Shown: piece by piece, positions 24,301-35,565 of the stretch | How positions within the stretch are numbered: position 1 is the stretch's first letter | Layout: the number at the start of each line of letters is the position of its first letter | Program-made: the position numbers and the translations under genes | The notes under the pieces: model-generated | The model's database searches: none | What the model saw: the letters and a program-made list of their open reading frames with translations, nothing else | What the model was told of the DNA's origin: nothing | Source: Panonychus citri | Lineage: Eukaryota > Arthropoda > Arachnida > Trombidiformes > Tetranychidae | Direction of reading: 5' to 3' | NCBI RefSeq assembly: GCF_014898815.1 | Contig: NW_026515482.1 | Coordinates: forward strand, 3,224,001 to 3,288,000 | DNA length: 64,000 bases

Positions 24301-24420
24301 TGGATCCAGGATCATATAAAATTGAAACATCATTTGAATCAATAGCCCCTTTGATAATGATGTGAGAAGGTTTCGTTTCAAGTCGACAATTTAGTTTAAA
24401 TGAACGCCCTGAGAGTCGTT
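21380..24420 (-). CDS. Gypsy pol polyprotein: protease, RT, RNase H, integrase
   Basis: The frame is open from about 24420 to the stop at 21380, overlapping the end of gag by a few codons in a different frame, so it is probably expressed by frameshifting. In order: an aspartic-protease-like motif reading YDPGSN near 24318 (the family has D-T/S-G); RT with CIDYRKLN, FDIRSGFW, MPFGLKNAP and YMDDII near 23345; RNase H with ETDAS near 22910; an H-x-H/C-x2-C integrase zinc finger (HFGHIG ... CKPC, 22345-22240); and the integrase core Asp in VAVDTI (about 22155), Asp in LADKF (about 21975) and Glu in LCERVG (about 21865). RT and integrase key residues are all present. The Pro in the protease motif is unusual. 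Confidence 0.9.
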
Positions 24421-25340
24421 CTGTTGATCGTCAAGTACAGAATTTGATGCTTGATCAACATAGTTAATTGTTCGTTGTTGATTAGATTGATGAAGTTGAT
24501 GAGGTTGATGATAATGTTGATGTGATTGTTGTTGATGATCTTGTTGTCTCTCTTTTTTAATAGGACAATCTTCCTTCCAGTGCATTTGGTTAGGTTTCCC
24601 AGCATTAGCACAAATCCAACAAGCAGATTTTGGTGGTCGTTTGACAAATTGTTTATTTTCAGCATGATTAACTTTGTAGTTAGTGTGATATTGGAATCGA
24701 TTACCTTGATTCCTATTTAACTTACCTTGATTATGAGAATGAGTTGGTAAGTGATTTTCAGCCGCTTTAGCAATAGCGAAAACTGGTCATAGGTACTAAT
24801 TCTATGACCAAGAAAACAGTTTCTAAATTGATCACTTAGACCTTCAATCATAAGTATTACAGCTTGAGATTCAGACAAAAGAGATAAATTAGCAAGACGA
24901 CGTTTCTCCTCAAAATATTCAGTTACATTTTTCTTGTGATGCAGTTTCAATCTAACACACTCTTCAAGTGGTTCAATAGCCTTGATACCAAATCTATTGA
25001 TTAGTTTGGATTTTATATTAACCCAATCACAGTTATCTTTCTCATAAAGATAAAAGTTGAGAGCATCACCGTCTAGATATTCATTTAATAATTCAACAAT
25101 ATCTTCATCCGACCAATTATATCGCCTTGCAGCGGACTCATACATTTTACACCAGTTTTCGATGGTGACACTTTTCTTAGCTCCATCAAAAATATGAAGT
25201 CTTGGTTTGTGAACCTGTGGATGAGCGAGTGGTTGAGATGAGTCGATAATATTGTTCGGTGATAGTTGGAATTGTGGTGAAGAGGGAACAGAATAAAACT
25301 CAGAATGAGAAGTAGATGGTTGTTCATCTCCACTCAACAT
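24390..25340 (-). pseudogene. Gypsy gag with an internal frame break
   Basis: Gag starts at ATG 25340-25338 and runs open to about 24785. There, in a TTTT run on the minus strand, the reading frame of the capsid domain is lost, and the natural continuation is found one base back. The continuation includes a Cys/His cluster (CWIC, then a His and Cys in HWKEDC) that looks like a zinc knuckle with a longer than usual central spacing, and a Gln/His-rich tail ending at the stop near 24391. Either one base has been lost, which would disable the copy, or a programmed slip occurs on the T run. Gag coats the RNA in virus-like particles. Confidence 0.7.
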
Positions 25341-25482
25341 TGTGTCAATTTGAATTTGATGATGATTCTCAATTAGAAATAAATGAAGTTACTAGAAATG
25401 ATAACTAATTTGAACAGCAGGGAATTGAATTGAAATCATCAGCACAGAATGGATAAAAGATATGATCTTTATCCTGTCGACT

Positions 25483-26085
25483 TGTAATAACTATGATGTT
25501 ATCACCAGCGGAATTGAGTAGCAGCAGCAAAAACAGCAAGAATTAATGTTGACACTTTATTAGTTAAAACTCAATTAATTCATTTACAATCATTACGTGT
25601 CATTATATCTTTTAGGATAATTCAACATTAATTAGATTTTAGTTAGCAACCCAAAATTATCTTATTCTTCCTCGAATTTACAATATTATAAAACAATTAA
25701 TTGGAATATTACAAAAGAAAGATCCAAAGTTTAGACTCCTTCTCTCTCTTCTCTTTCTTGATAAACTAATATTCAAGAGCGAATATTAATGTTTTACACC
25801 GATACCCAAAACTAATAGACAACTTACACTAATATTCAAGAGTGAATATTAATGCTTAACATCAATACCCAAACCAATAGTAACTGGCACTAATATTCAA
25901 AAGTGAATATTAGTGTTTAACATAATACCTAAACCAATAGTAACTGACACTAATATTCAAAAGGGAATATTAGTGTTTAACGCCAATACCTAAACCAATA
26001 GGTAACTTACATTAATATTCAAAAGTGAATATTAATGTTTAACATAAGATAACAAATTTTCTTCTTAATCTTTACCATCATTACA
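25483..26085 (-). repeat. Gypsy 5' LTR (minus orientation)
   Basis: The 603-base partner of 20714-21324, with the same TGTAAT/ATTACA ends and the same five tandem palindromic units (about 25765-26045). Differences are a shorter CT run and a few one- to three-base deletions in the tandem block. Confidence 0.9.
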
Positions 26086-26830
26086 TATACTATTGAGCGG
26101 ATCTATTGTTTAATTAGTCATTATACCAGTTCACATGATATCGACAATTAAATGAGAAAAGGTAATCATTCTTACTATTCAACAAGTTTCCTTAAGGTTA
26201 TAAACACTGAAAAATTTTAACTCTAATAAACAATTAAGAGGGTAAATCATCTGAACAAATATTTTTACTAATTTAATAGTCAATTAGTTCAATGATTAAT
26301 GAAAATCGTTGAATTTTATAGTTTCAAAGGTTTATTTGTATTCACCATGTTGTTACTTGGTCATATTAGATTATTTTTTTTATACCGATAAAGTTATAGA
26401 AATTAAGGTCCCATTAGAAATTATTGATTGATTTGATTGATGAAATCAAATCGAACCTCATAAAATTAGAATCCATCTCGTTGAATTAAGCTTATCACGA
26501 ATTATTTACAGAAACTTGACATCTATGCTGTAAGAAAAAAAGTAAATATCAGAATCAATTGAATAATTGTTCAGTTAATCAGTATCTTATTTACACAGAT
26601 TATAGCAACGTTGACGATGTAAAGTTTTCGCATAAAAACTTTTTATTAAAAAGGATCTTTTCAATGGTGAAAAAAATATTCATCTTCTAATTGTTATAAC
26701 ATCATCATTATTATTAACATTGATACAGTAGTTATCCTTTTATCCTTAGATAAAATAAGTGAGATAAATTTTTATTACCAGCTCCCATTTTTCAACTTAT
26801 TAAGTGAAACACCCTTTACATAAACATAAA

Positions 26831-27202
26831 ATGAATTTCATCTTTATAATTGTAACTGTTTTTTCAATTTTCGCCATGATCAAAGGGGATCTTGGCAGCA
26901 ATCAATCCTCACCAAGTCGCCAACAGATAGTTGAAGATGAAGGGTTCGATGAGTTATTTGACCGGGCAAGGCATGAAACGCTGGACCGGATTTATGACGT
27001 AAGCCATTATCGCGGGATAGAGGTTTAGAAAGACAACAAAAGTTACAACTAACAAACGCGAGAGCAGGCCTACCATTCTAACCCCCCAACCGAAAATTCA
27101 ACATCAGCAATAGAAGAACAACTAATACCACAACCAGGACCACGACCAATATTCCACATTCATTCTTTTACCATGATACCTTCTGTTTCACATGATATGT
27201 AA
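26831..27202 (+). CDS. Small secreted protein, two exons, unknown family
   Basis: ATG 26831 opens a signal peptide (NFIFIIVTVFSIFAMIKG) and an acidic segment rich in Asp/Glu/Arg (IVEDEGFDELFDRARHETLD). Unspliced, the frame stops at 27028 after 65 residues. A donor TATGAC|GTAAGC at 26998/26999 and an acceptor gagcag|GCC at 27067/27068 remove 69 bases and continue in phase 0 for 44 codons with a Pro-rich tail (PQPGPRPIF) to TAA at 27200-27202, giving 100 residues. The acceptor lacks a long pyrimidine tract, so the spliced form is likely but not certain. No Cys is seen in the mature part. I do not recognise it; a neuropeptide-like or effector-like precursor is possible. Confidence 0.5.
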
Positions 27203-27554
27203 TCTTTTTCTTCCTCACCTCACTCACACAGATCACAATTTGTTTTAATACTTTTTTCATGATTAAATGAAACATTGGTTACCTCGAACAGTTGAGGAAA
27301 CAAATTGGTTCAACTTTTAATTTTAAATAATTTTATCTCCCTAATTAATCTAAGCTTATGATTATTAATGATCGTGATGACCGTCGTCTATCCAAAACTA
27401 GAGATACATTAATCATTGTTGTAATTACATACAATATTTTATGAATCGAAAATGTTAGATTTTAAAAAGCTTTAATTGGTTGTTAATAATGATTGATGAT
27501 TATTATACAATCAGTTTCCTCTTTTATTCCATATCCATGTCAGCATTGTCTTCG

Positions 27555-28112
27555 GTATCATCTTCTTGTCGTTCAGTGTAAATATTATCGATCATTGATC
27601 GAAGTACTGGTTTCTCTCCATGTCGTCGGGTAACTGGATCACTTTCGTTAGTATCATCTTGTAATATTCTTCTCATTACCAGATGAATTAAGTTTCATCA
27701 TTGAATTTATGGCTTTAAAGTCTTTTGCTGGGCTTCGCAGGAAATGATAGGACATTGGACGTCGAGGTGACGGAGGGAAGGCTCTCGTTCCCATTGAAAT
27801 CAGTTCAGTTGATCCAGGTTAAGAAGTAAGTTGTATTCACAATGACGATTACTGATCAACTTATTTACTACCAAAACAAATACAGCAACAGGTATTATCA
27901 AAACGACGAAAACAGCAACGATCATGCCCAGCACGGTAACCAGTATCAATAGAAAAGCAGTCCGCAATATAACAACAAGCAACACTACAATTAAGATCAC
28001 AGCCGCAAAAATATAAGCAGTAAACAATGAGGATAAAGGAGTTATCACTCGAAAACTGGACAAACTTTTACTTGGATAACTTTTCAACAATTTATTGGAA
28101 ATATCATGTAAT
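27555..28112 (-). pseudogene. Remnant of a hydrophobic membrane-protein gene
   Basis: On the minus strand, after an acceptor (aatttag) near 28113, an open frame encodes about 100 residues dominated by Val/Leu/Ile runs (two or three membrane segments between 28040 and 27860). It stops near 27800. Further along, two shorter open stretches lie in other frames: one Pro/Ser/Arg-rich (27790-27690) and one acidic (27660-27555, ending DNADMDME before TAA). They look like parts of one gene that have drifted out of frame, or exons whose borders I cannot place. There is no Met at the start of the hydrophobic frame. I do not recognise the family. Confidence 0.35.
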
Positions 28113-28319
28113 CTAAATTAACGAGCGAAAATAAATTCTTCTCTCTTTTTTTACTCTTCCTCTCTTAGTTACCTTTTTCGCATTTTCTTTCTCGGCTCTT
28201 CAAATATTAATAAATTTATTTGTGCTCGTGCTGAATAGTAATTCTTTCATCAGGATTTCTCATGAACCGTTGTCCAGATCAGAAATTGTTATTAGAAAAT
28301 AACATAATACTAAATATGA

Positions 28320-28392
28320 ACTTACCTGCATTTGCTTGGTCATCTTGGTTAGTTTTATATGAGACATTCAAGAATTTACTCAGAACTTTGAA
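28320..28392 (-). pseudogene. Fragment of the coiled-coil gene exon
   Basis: This piece repeats the exon end at 18998-19070 (minus strand KFLNVSYKTNQDDQANA and a donor GTAAGT at 28325/28321) with a few substitutions. Similarity ends abruptly on the upstream side at about 28392, so it is a partial duplicate. Confidence 0.6.
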
Positions 28393-29522
28393 TGATCATC
28401 TTTTGGAAGATTGGAAAACTTTTTCAATCATAGAGACTAAGGACATCTAGTATAGTGGAAGATGAGTCAAGTTATCGATTTCATATCAAAAGCGAATCAA
28501 CTTTATCTTTGATTCGATGCCACCAGGAAGAGCTGATAAAAATCTAGAGAATTGAAATACAACCCGATTAGTTTTAGTTCTGCTTCTCTTATTCCTTTCC
28601 CTTCCTTCCTAGAATTCATCTTACATTATATCTTGTTCATCATAATCCTTATTTCTGATCATGACTAAATTTTCAAAATACTCATGAGCACAAAGGAATA
28701 AGGATGAGCCAGTAATGTAATGAGAGAGAAAAAATTATGATAAGAAAGAGAAAAATAGACTGAAAAAGAAAGAGAAACAGACAAATTGTAAAGAAGAAAA
28801 AAGGATGAAAATTCTGTCAAGAAAACGAATCAACCATCAGAATCTATTAGATATAATAGAATTCAACACTCTTTCTGTCTGAATTATCTTTTGTTTTACG
28901 ATTTTCTTCAATGCAATCGAATATAATATTTGAAAGATTTCAAAATAATGTGACACAAAGAAAATGATGTGATGAAAATCAATCAACTTCTCATGATGCA
29001 ATTATCGTTTCAACGTATTAATATGATTCCTCTTTCATGTTCCTAATAAAATCATCTTGTTATTCATATAAAATCTCAAGTGTTTACATCATAACAATTC
29101 CCATCAACTTGTGCAAATAGCAAGAAAAATAATGTCAACAATTACCAATTACCAATTAATTAGTTTAATCGTTACCTAATTATCTCATCAATTCAATTGA
29201 TATTAATTCATTAGTAGATTAAATCAACTAACAATACAAGAAATAATAGATAATTTTATGAATATTACAGACATTTACTATTAATCTAAAATCTATTTCA
29301 ACTTAATTTACAATCATCATCGTTTATAATAATCTCTTGATTGATTTTCTATGAATTCTGTTTCTTAATAAGTTCATACACATAATTTCATTTGGAAATT
29401 GATTTATCTCAACTATTGATAGATCAATCAATAAATCAAATCCATCGACGATCGTTACTTGATAGCTCAATTTAATTGCTTATCGAGAGGCTAATCTGTC
29501 TTAATAAAGACAGGCTGGTCAA

Positions 29523-32500
29523 ATGATGGACTCATTCAAAGAGGTATGTATTTGATTACAATCATTGATTATCAAGTTAATAGAATAATAAATTCAACAT
29601 TTAGTGCATGAGTTTTTGCCGATTAAAACGTGAGAATGGTTATATTTTTTGATTTTTTATCTATTTTTGTGTTTGAAATTCTAGAACTTGATGCTCTGGG
29701 TTATCAGATAACTTCTGTTTATGCTTCAGATGATTCTGATTGTGATGATGAGGGTGTAAATGTAGATGGTAAGATTGAGGTAGTTGGTTTTACATTTTTT
29801 TTATCAATTGTCAGTGTCAACATCAGTTGCCCAGGATTTCATTTGTTAACATAGACTTGGTTCAGGCGTTTTCATTTGATTTAGAATTGACGAAGATGAT
29901 GATAAAAGCGATGACTCTGTTGATTTTTTAATTGGTTCTATTTCTGGTGTGTTGGCTGAGAATGTGGTGATATTGGTTTGGTTGTTGTTGATAATGAGGC
30001 TGATGAGGATGAAGATAATACTACACGTGAAAATGATGGTTTTGATGTTGTTTTTTGACTAAATTCTGGCAAACCGGCAAATGGTCTTGTTCATAACTGT
30101 TGATAGTTAACGAATTAGTTTTAATTGATACTCCATTAGCACCTTTACTGCCTCACCAATATCTCGATTTGATCGCTCTATAGATGAATTGAGAATGAAG
30201 CAAGAATGAAGAATGATAAAGCTCATTGTTTATCTGTAAAAGTGATAACAGATTATCTTTGTAATGGAGTTTATTGAGCTGAACTACTAGTTCAGATAAA
30301 CTCTAATGTTTACATTTACATTTTCGTTTTCGTATTCGTATTCATTTTTCTTTGATAACTTTGAATATACTAATCGTTATTTGTGAACTTCGAAGGAGTT
30401 AACTGTAGCTACAGTCGAACCAAAGAATTGGAAGGGAATTTTCATCGCTCTTCTAGTCATCGCGAGCATTTGCACAGTAATTACTGGAGCAATTCTAATA
30501 CTTAATCCACGTAAGTTTGTCTTAACTAACGATTAACAAAATATTCCAACTGAATGCACATTAATTGTTCAATTTTTGAATTCTTTGGATTTGATATTCG
30601 CAAAGCAGAAGCTGTGGTTGGAAAAGAGCGGATTCGTCTTGATGAAGTGTTTTCCCATCGTTTTAAGGCGCGAATTCAAAATATAACTTGGCTTTCAAAT
30701 CGAGAAATTGTCTATGAAGATGCTGATGGAAGTTTAATGAAACATGACATCTCCTCCAAATGGAATACAATTTTAGCATCAAATGCGACGATAGTGAGTT
30801 ATCCTTAGTTTTTTAGCCATTGAAATTCATCGCAAAAAGTACATTATTATAATATTAATATTTTTCGTGTTTTTTACCATCTATTATCTCAAAATGTTTC
30901 TACCTTAAGGGTAAACTGAGAATCGATCGATTCAGTGTATCAAATGATGGAAGATACATTCTTCTGGTTCATGATGTGAAAAAAAGTACGAACTACGCTT
31001 ATAAAGCTCGTTACAAAGTTTACGATACCAAAAACAGCTACATGATCTCAATCACCGCACCAGGATTAGATAACGACTATCAGATTGATTATATTGAGTG
31101 GGGACCAATTGGAAGTCAATTGGTAAGATAATCGATAATGTTCTGTGGAAAACTCAGTAGTTTAATCGTATTTACTTATATCGATATGATCAGATCATCG
31201 TCATTTCCAAAGATATAATATTGTTTCCAAAGTTCAATTCCAAGCCAATTTTTATAACCAATTCTGGCGCTAATGGTAACATTTACAATGGAGTTCCTGA
31301 CATCTTGTATCAAGGTATTTTCTCTTAAAAGAAAAATTTCATTCATTGATAATATAATTCTGTTCATCATATTATCATTCTCATTCAGAATTCATCTTTC
31401 GTGATAACAAAGCACTTTGGTGGAGTGAAGATGGAACGAAATTTTGTTTTCTATCATTTGATAATACAGCAGTTGACCGAATGCCTATTCTGTTTTATGG
31501 GCCACCTTATAACTTAACCGAAACATTAACTGTAACTGATCCATTAAGTTACCCGAAAATCGTCAACATCCCTTATCCAAAACCCGGACGAAACAATCCA
31601 ATTGTGAATGTGAGAATAACCATTTTACATGGAGACTCAGTTGAAATCAAGAACATTCGAGCTCCTGATAAATTCATAGGAACGTAAGTAATAATAATAA
31701 CAAGTCACTTTCGATAATGTGACCCAATTTTATTCATCATCACGTTCTAGGCAATATTATATTAAAACTGTTTCCTGGATTGGGACTGATAAGATTTCGG
31801 TTGTTTGGTCTGAACGAACTCAGAACTACTCAATCGTTACACTGTGTGATGAAAATTCAAACTGGCAGTGTAATATGGTGAGTTATTAATGATCACATAT
31901 TCCAATCATGCTAAAGATTAAATTATCATGTTTTGTTTTCAATTTATTCTTGAAGCTACATGAGGAATATTTAAATGCTCCAAATGGATGGCTTGATATA
32001 AAATCTTCACCTTTGTTCACTAGTAATTTAGAATATTATTTCATGATATTACCTGTTGCTGATGGAGCTTCAGGTACATTCGATCACATTGTAATGTTCA
32101 CACGAAATGGTAATAAACGTTATCATCTTACACATGGACAATTCATTGTCACCAAGTTATATACTCATCGAGCTGATATACATACACTGTAAGTGAAGAT
32201 GAATGTTAATACACTGATGAAATTTCATTTTTTTCTTATTTCATGATGATTTTTATCAGATTTTATCAAGCAACAATCGAAACGAATCCTTCCATTCGCC
32301 ATATATTCTCGATAACTGATACCGAACATGATAATCCTCGAGTGATAAATTGTCTTTCCTGTAATCTTGGTCCTTCCTGTACACACAACGAAGCCAAATT
32401 CTCATCGGATTCTGAATATTATATCCTTGAATGTCTTGGTCCAGGAGTTCCAAGGACTGAGCTTCGTTTCGTGTCAACAAATGAGCTTACAGAGGTTCTA

Positions 32501-33703
32501 GACACGTTCCCATGGTTCCAGGAATATCTTGATTCGAGAGCGATTCCAATCATAAGATATTATACAATCTCGTTAGAGGAAAATATTTCAGGTCGAGTGA
32601 AGTTACTCCTTCCACCAGGACTGGATGAAAACGATAGCATTAAATATCCAATGATTATCAAATTGTGAGTAGATTTTTTCCTTCGATATCATTTCGATAA
32701 ACATAAACTGATCTAAAAAGTTTCATTGATATTTTCTCCCCAGAAATAATGAACCAGAAGGCCAATCGATATCGAACATCAATCAACTATCCTGGGATCA
32801 TTATCTGGCTGGAACACGAGCTTATATTGTAGCATTTATTGATATTCGAGGATCGGGTTATCAAGGAAACGCTTTTAAACATTCAATTCAGCATAAAATG
32901 GGAGTAATTGACTCGAACGATTTGGTTAAGGTGATCAGGTAATCTCTTTTGATAAAATTCTGATGATTCCAGATAACTTTAAGATATTATTTCTAATACA
33001 ATTTTAGATCTTTAAAAGAGCGATTTAACTATGTGGAAGAAGATAAAATCGCTTTGGTGGGCTCAGAGATCGGCGGTTATTTGGTGACATCGTTAATGAT
33101 TCAAGATTCCGCTTTCAATTGTGGAATCGCAATTTCCCCAGTCACCAGTTGGAGCAATTATGGTATTAAAATTCATACGATTTGTCTTAGAGAAATGCTT
33201 CTGGTATATTAATTGTGTTCCTCTGTAATTTAGCCTCTTTTTTCATGGAGAAAACAATGGGACTCCCATGGCCACAAGATAATTTCATGAACTACGATCG
33301 TTCCGATTTATTCAGAAGAGTTTCCGGTTTAAAGGATAAGGCATTGATGGTCATCCATGGAACTGCTGATAGCAAAGTGAATATTCAACACTCGATGCTA
33401 CTCATTAAAGCTCTAACCGATAGCGATGTTCCGGTTCGCGTTCAGGTCAGTTCAACTGGTGAATTTATGTACAAACAAGATTTTCGATATTCATTTGATT
33501 ATTCATTCATTTTCTTTCACTTATAGTTGTACCCTGATGCTGAACATGCTCTGCATGATGAACAGATTCACCTTTATAAAACGCTCGAAGATTTTTTCGC
33601 AAAGTGTTTCCAAACAGTGAACAATTTAAACGACGCAGAAATGGAATTGACAATTACGAAAGTTTTCAAAGGAGGGAAAAAAATAATTACCGGTGAAGAA
33701 TAA
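29523..33703 (+). CDS. Inactive dipeptidyl-peptidase-like membrane protein (DPP6/DPP10 type)
   Basis: Thirteen exons keep phase throughout: 29523-29543, 30396-30510, 30609-30793, 30910-31122, 31194-31314, 31389-31683, 31751-31877, 31956-32188, 32260-32664, 32744-32938, 33008-33162, 33234-33445, 33527-33703 (817 residues). A short cytoplasmic tail leads to NWKGI and one membrane helix (about 22-44), exactly as in DPP6/DPP10 (QRNWKGIAIALLV). A beta-propeller and an alpha/beta-hydrolase domain follow. The nucleophile motif GWSYGG of DPP4 is GSEIGG here, so residue 657 is Glu, not Ser; Asp734 (HGTAD) and His766 (DAEH) remain. The paired Glu that bind the substrate N-terminus are Gln218-Glu219. 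It therefore cannot be a serine peptidase. Vertebrate relatives are Kv4 channel partners; that role is inferred. The first exon and the start of the third are the least certain borders. Confidence 0.85.
29685..30060 (+). other. Unassigned acidic open stretches in the first DPP intron
   Basis: Between the first two DPP-like coding exons two Asp-rich open stretches occur. One (29685-29768) has good splice signals on both sides (ctag| and |GTAAGA) and is 84 bases long, but its open frame is out of phase with the first exon. The other (about 29885-30058) is a loose run of acidic codons ending in TGA. They may be alternative first-exon material encoding a longer cytoplasmic tail, or decayed sequence. 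Confidence 0.25.
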
Positions 33704-35565
33704 TTAATGTTCAATGTTCAATTTTAGACATAATATTATACAGATAAATTGTGTATCCACTTAATCCAATTTTGTATTAAATCATTTGAAACAAATCAGT
33801 GAATTTAATTGAACAATTTAAATTTTTGGAAGATCGGACAATAGAAATGTAAAAGGAAAAAGATGAAAACCAATTGAAGGAAAATGATCAATGTTTAATC
33901 AATAGAAAGAGTTGTTATCACATTAATGGTATTTGAATGTTATTGTGGTTTGAGATAATTAAGTTAATTAGTGGAAGATTTGTTTTTGTTTTTGTTTTCG
34001 CAATTGTTTTGTGATACAAAATATTTTCAAATTCAGATTAGATTAGATTAATGAATTGGTTAATCTGAGGAGAGAAAATCAGATCAAAAAGTTGAGATAA
34101 TTAATAATAATTTTCTCACGTAATTAGATTTGTTGTTGTTAAAGTGAAACCAACAATTTCTAAATATCAACAATTAACAGTAAACATTAATTTTGTTCAT
34201 TACAGTAGATTAACTGAAAGGGTAAAGGGAATGACACTTTCTCTCTCTCTCTCTATCCATTGGATTAATTGTCAGTGATGAAAGATATTGGATTAAAGGG
34301 AAAATTTTAGATTAATACAACTCCCGAAAAAAATTATTCGTAATGTTCAACAAAGAGATTGATTTGATTGTTTAGATTAAGTTATAATAATAAAATTAGT
34401 GAAATTCAGTTGATTTATCGGGATGATTTCTTTTCCTTGAGTTCCATTGCTTTTCGAGTTTGGCTTTTTCTTTCAAAGTAAAGATGATGATGAAGATAAC
34501 AATACTCTGGCGAAGATATTATTTACATAGACAATTAAAAAAAAGAAAAAGGTAAATATCATATTGCTTATTTGTGTTTGTATTGATGAATGTGCTGATG
34601 ATAAAAGTGTGAGAGATTATCATGATAATTAAATTGTAATAAAATACTAATAATATGATTGTTTGAAATAAAATATATGTGCAACAATAAGCGAAAATTG
34701 AATAAATTAATCTGAATCAAATAAAATCAAAATGCAGGGAAATAATGAGAAAACAATGTAACTCAATCAAATGATTGTTCCTGCATTTAGAAAATGTATT
34801 AATCATGAGTAATCATAATAGTAATTATGATTTGTTATGATAAATATTAGATGAAATATATGTATAATGGCCATTGAAACGATCAGAGTAAAAGTTCATT
34901 AATCGATTGACCATGTAAATCAATAAAATTATTGTGTGTCATGAAAAACGAAACAGAAAACATGAGACTCATTGAGAAACTATCTAGATGGAAATGGTGA
35001 CAATCACAAATTAAAATTAAATAAAGATTAGATTTGAAGTTGATACTTTACAAAAAAAATCAAACTTTTGGTTGTTTGTTTTGATTGAATCAACACTAAT
35101 CAAATTAAATTGAACTGTCACCAAATACATTATGTGCTAAATGTCAGTTTCGTTTAAAAAGTGACATCTAATAGATAATGTATTTTAATATGTTGATGTT
35201 TGTTTACTATTGGAGAGGCTTCAAACTTGAAAATAAACAAGTTAAAATGTCAATGTGAATGATAGTTGATTAAGATGATCACATGATAATTGAGATGATA
35301 ATGATGACTATTGTGAGGTTTCCTGAGGTTTTGTTGTTTGGTTGATTTGATTCACTCATTAATAAAACATTTGCTGATTCCTTTGTTTCCGAAGGTAATT
35401 TTTTTTCCAAAATAGATGCAGAAGATTTGATGAGGAAGCTTTTTCTTTGTTCGAAGAGTATGTTGATTTGACTTTCGATTCTCTATGATGTTCTCCAAGG
35501 TCAAAAAGAGGTAAAGTGATGATGATAATTAACAGATAAAAAGGTCAATCAAGAGTTTAAACAGT
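33704..35565. other. Intergenic, no gene seen
   Basis: AT-rich sequence between the convergent DPP-like gene (stop 33703) and the minus-strand syndapin gene (stop 35566). It must contain both 3' UTRs. I see short CT tracts (34240-34260) and nothing else. Confidence 0.6.

Larger units (their letters stand above)
20714..26085 (-). mobile_element. Ty3/gypsy LTR retrotransposon, near full length
   Basis: The element runs on the minus strand: 5' LTR 26085-25483, gag about 25340-24390, pol about 24420-21380, 3' LTR 21324-20714. It is flanked by the 4-base direct repeat TATA (20710-20713 and 26086-26089), a typical target-site duplication. LTR near-identity means a recent insertion. The flanks match the uninterrupted duplicon at 12150-12250. 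Just inside the 5' LTR the sequence AGTCGACAGGATAAAG does not begin with TGG, so a standard tRNA primer-binding site is not evident. A frame break in gag and an altered protease motif (see those entries) suggest this copy may not be autonomous. Confidence 0.92.

Noticed and set aside
29630..29854. 74-codon frame as an N-terminal DPP exon
   Set aside because: The acidic part has splice signals but its phase does not fit the next coding exon; listed only as unassigned.
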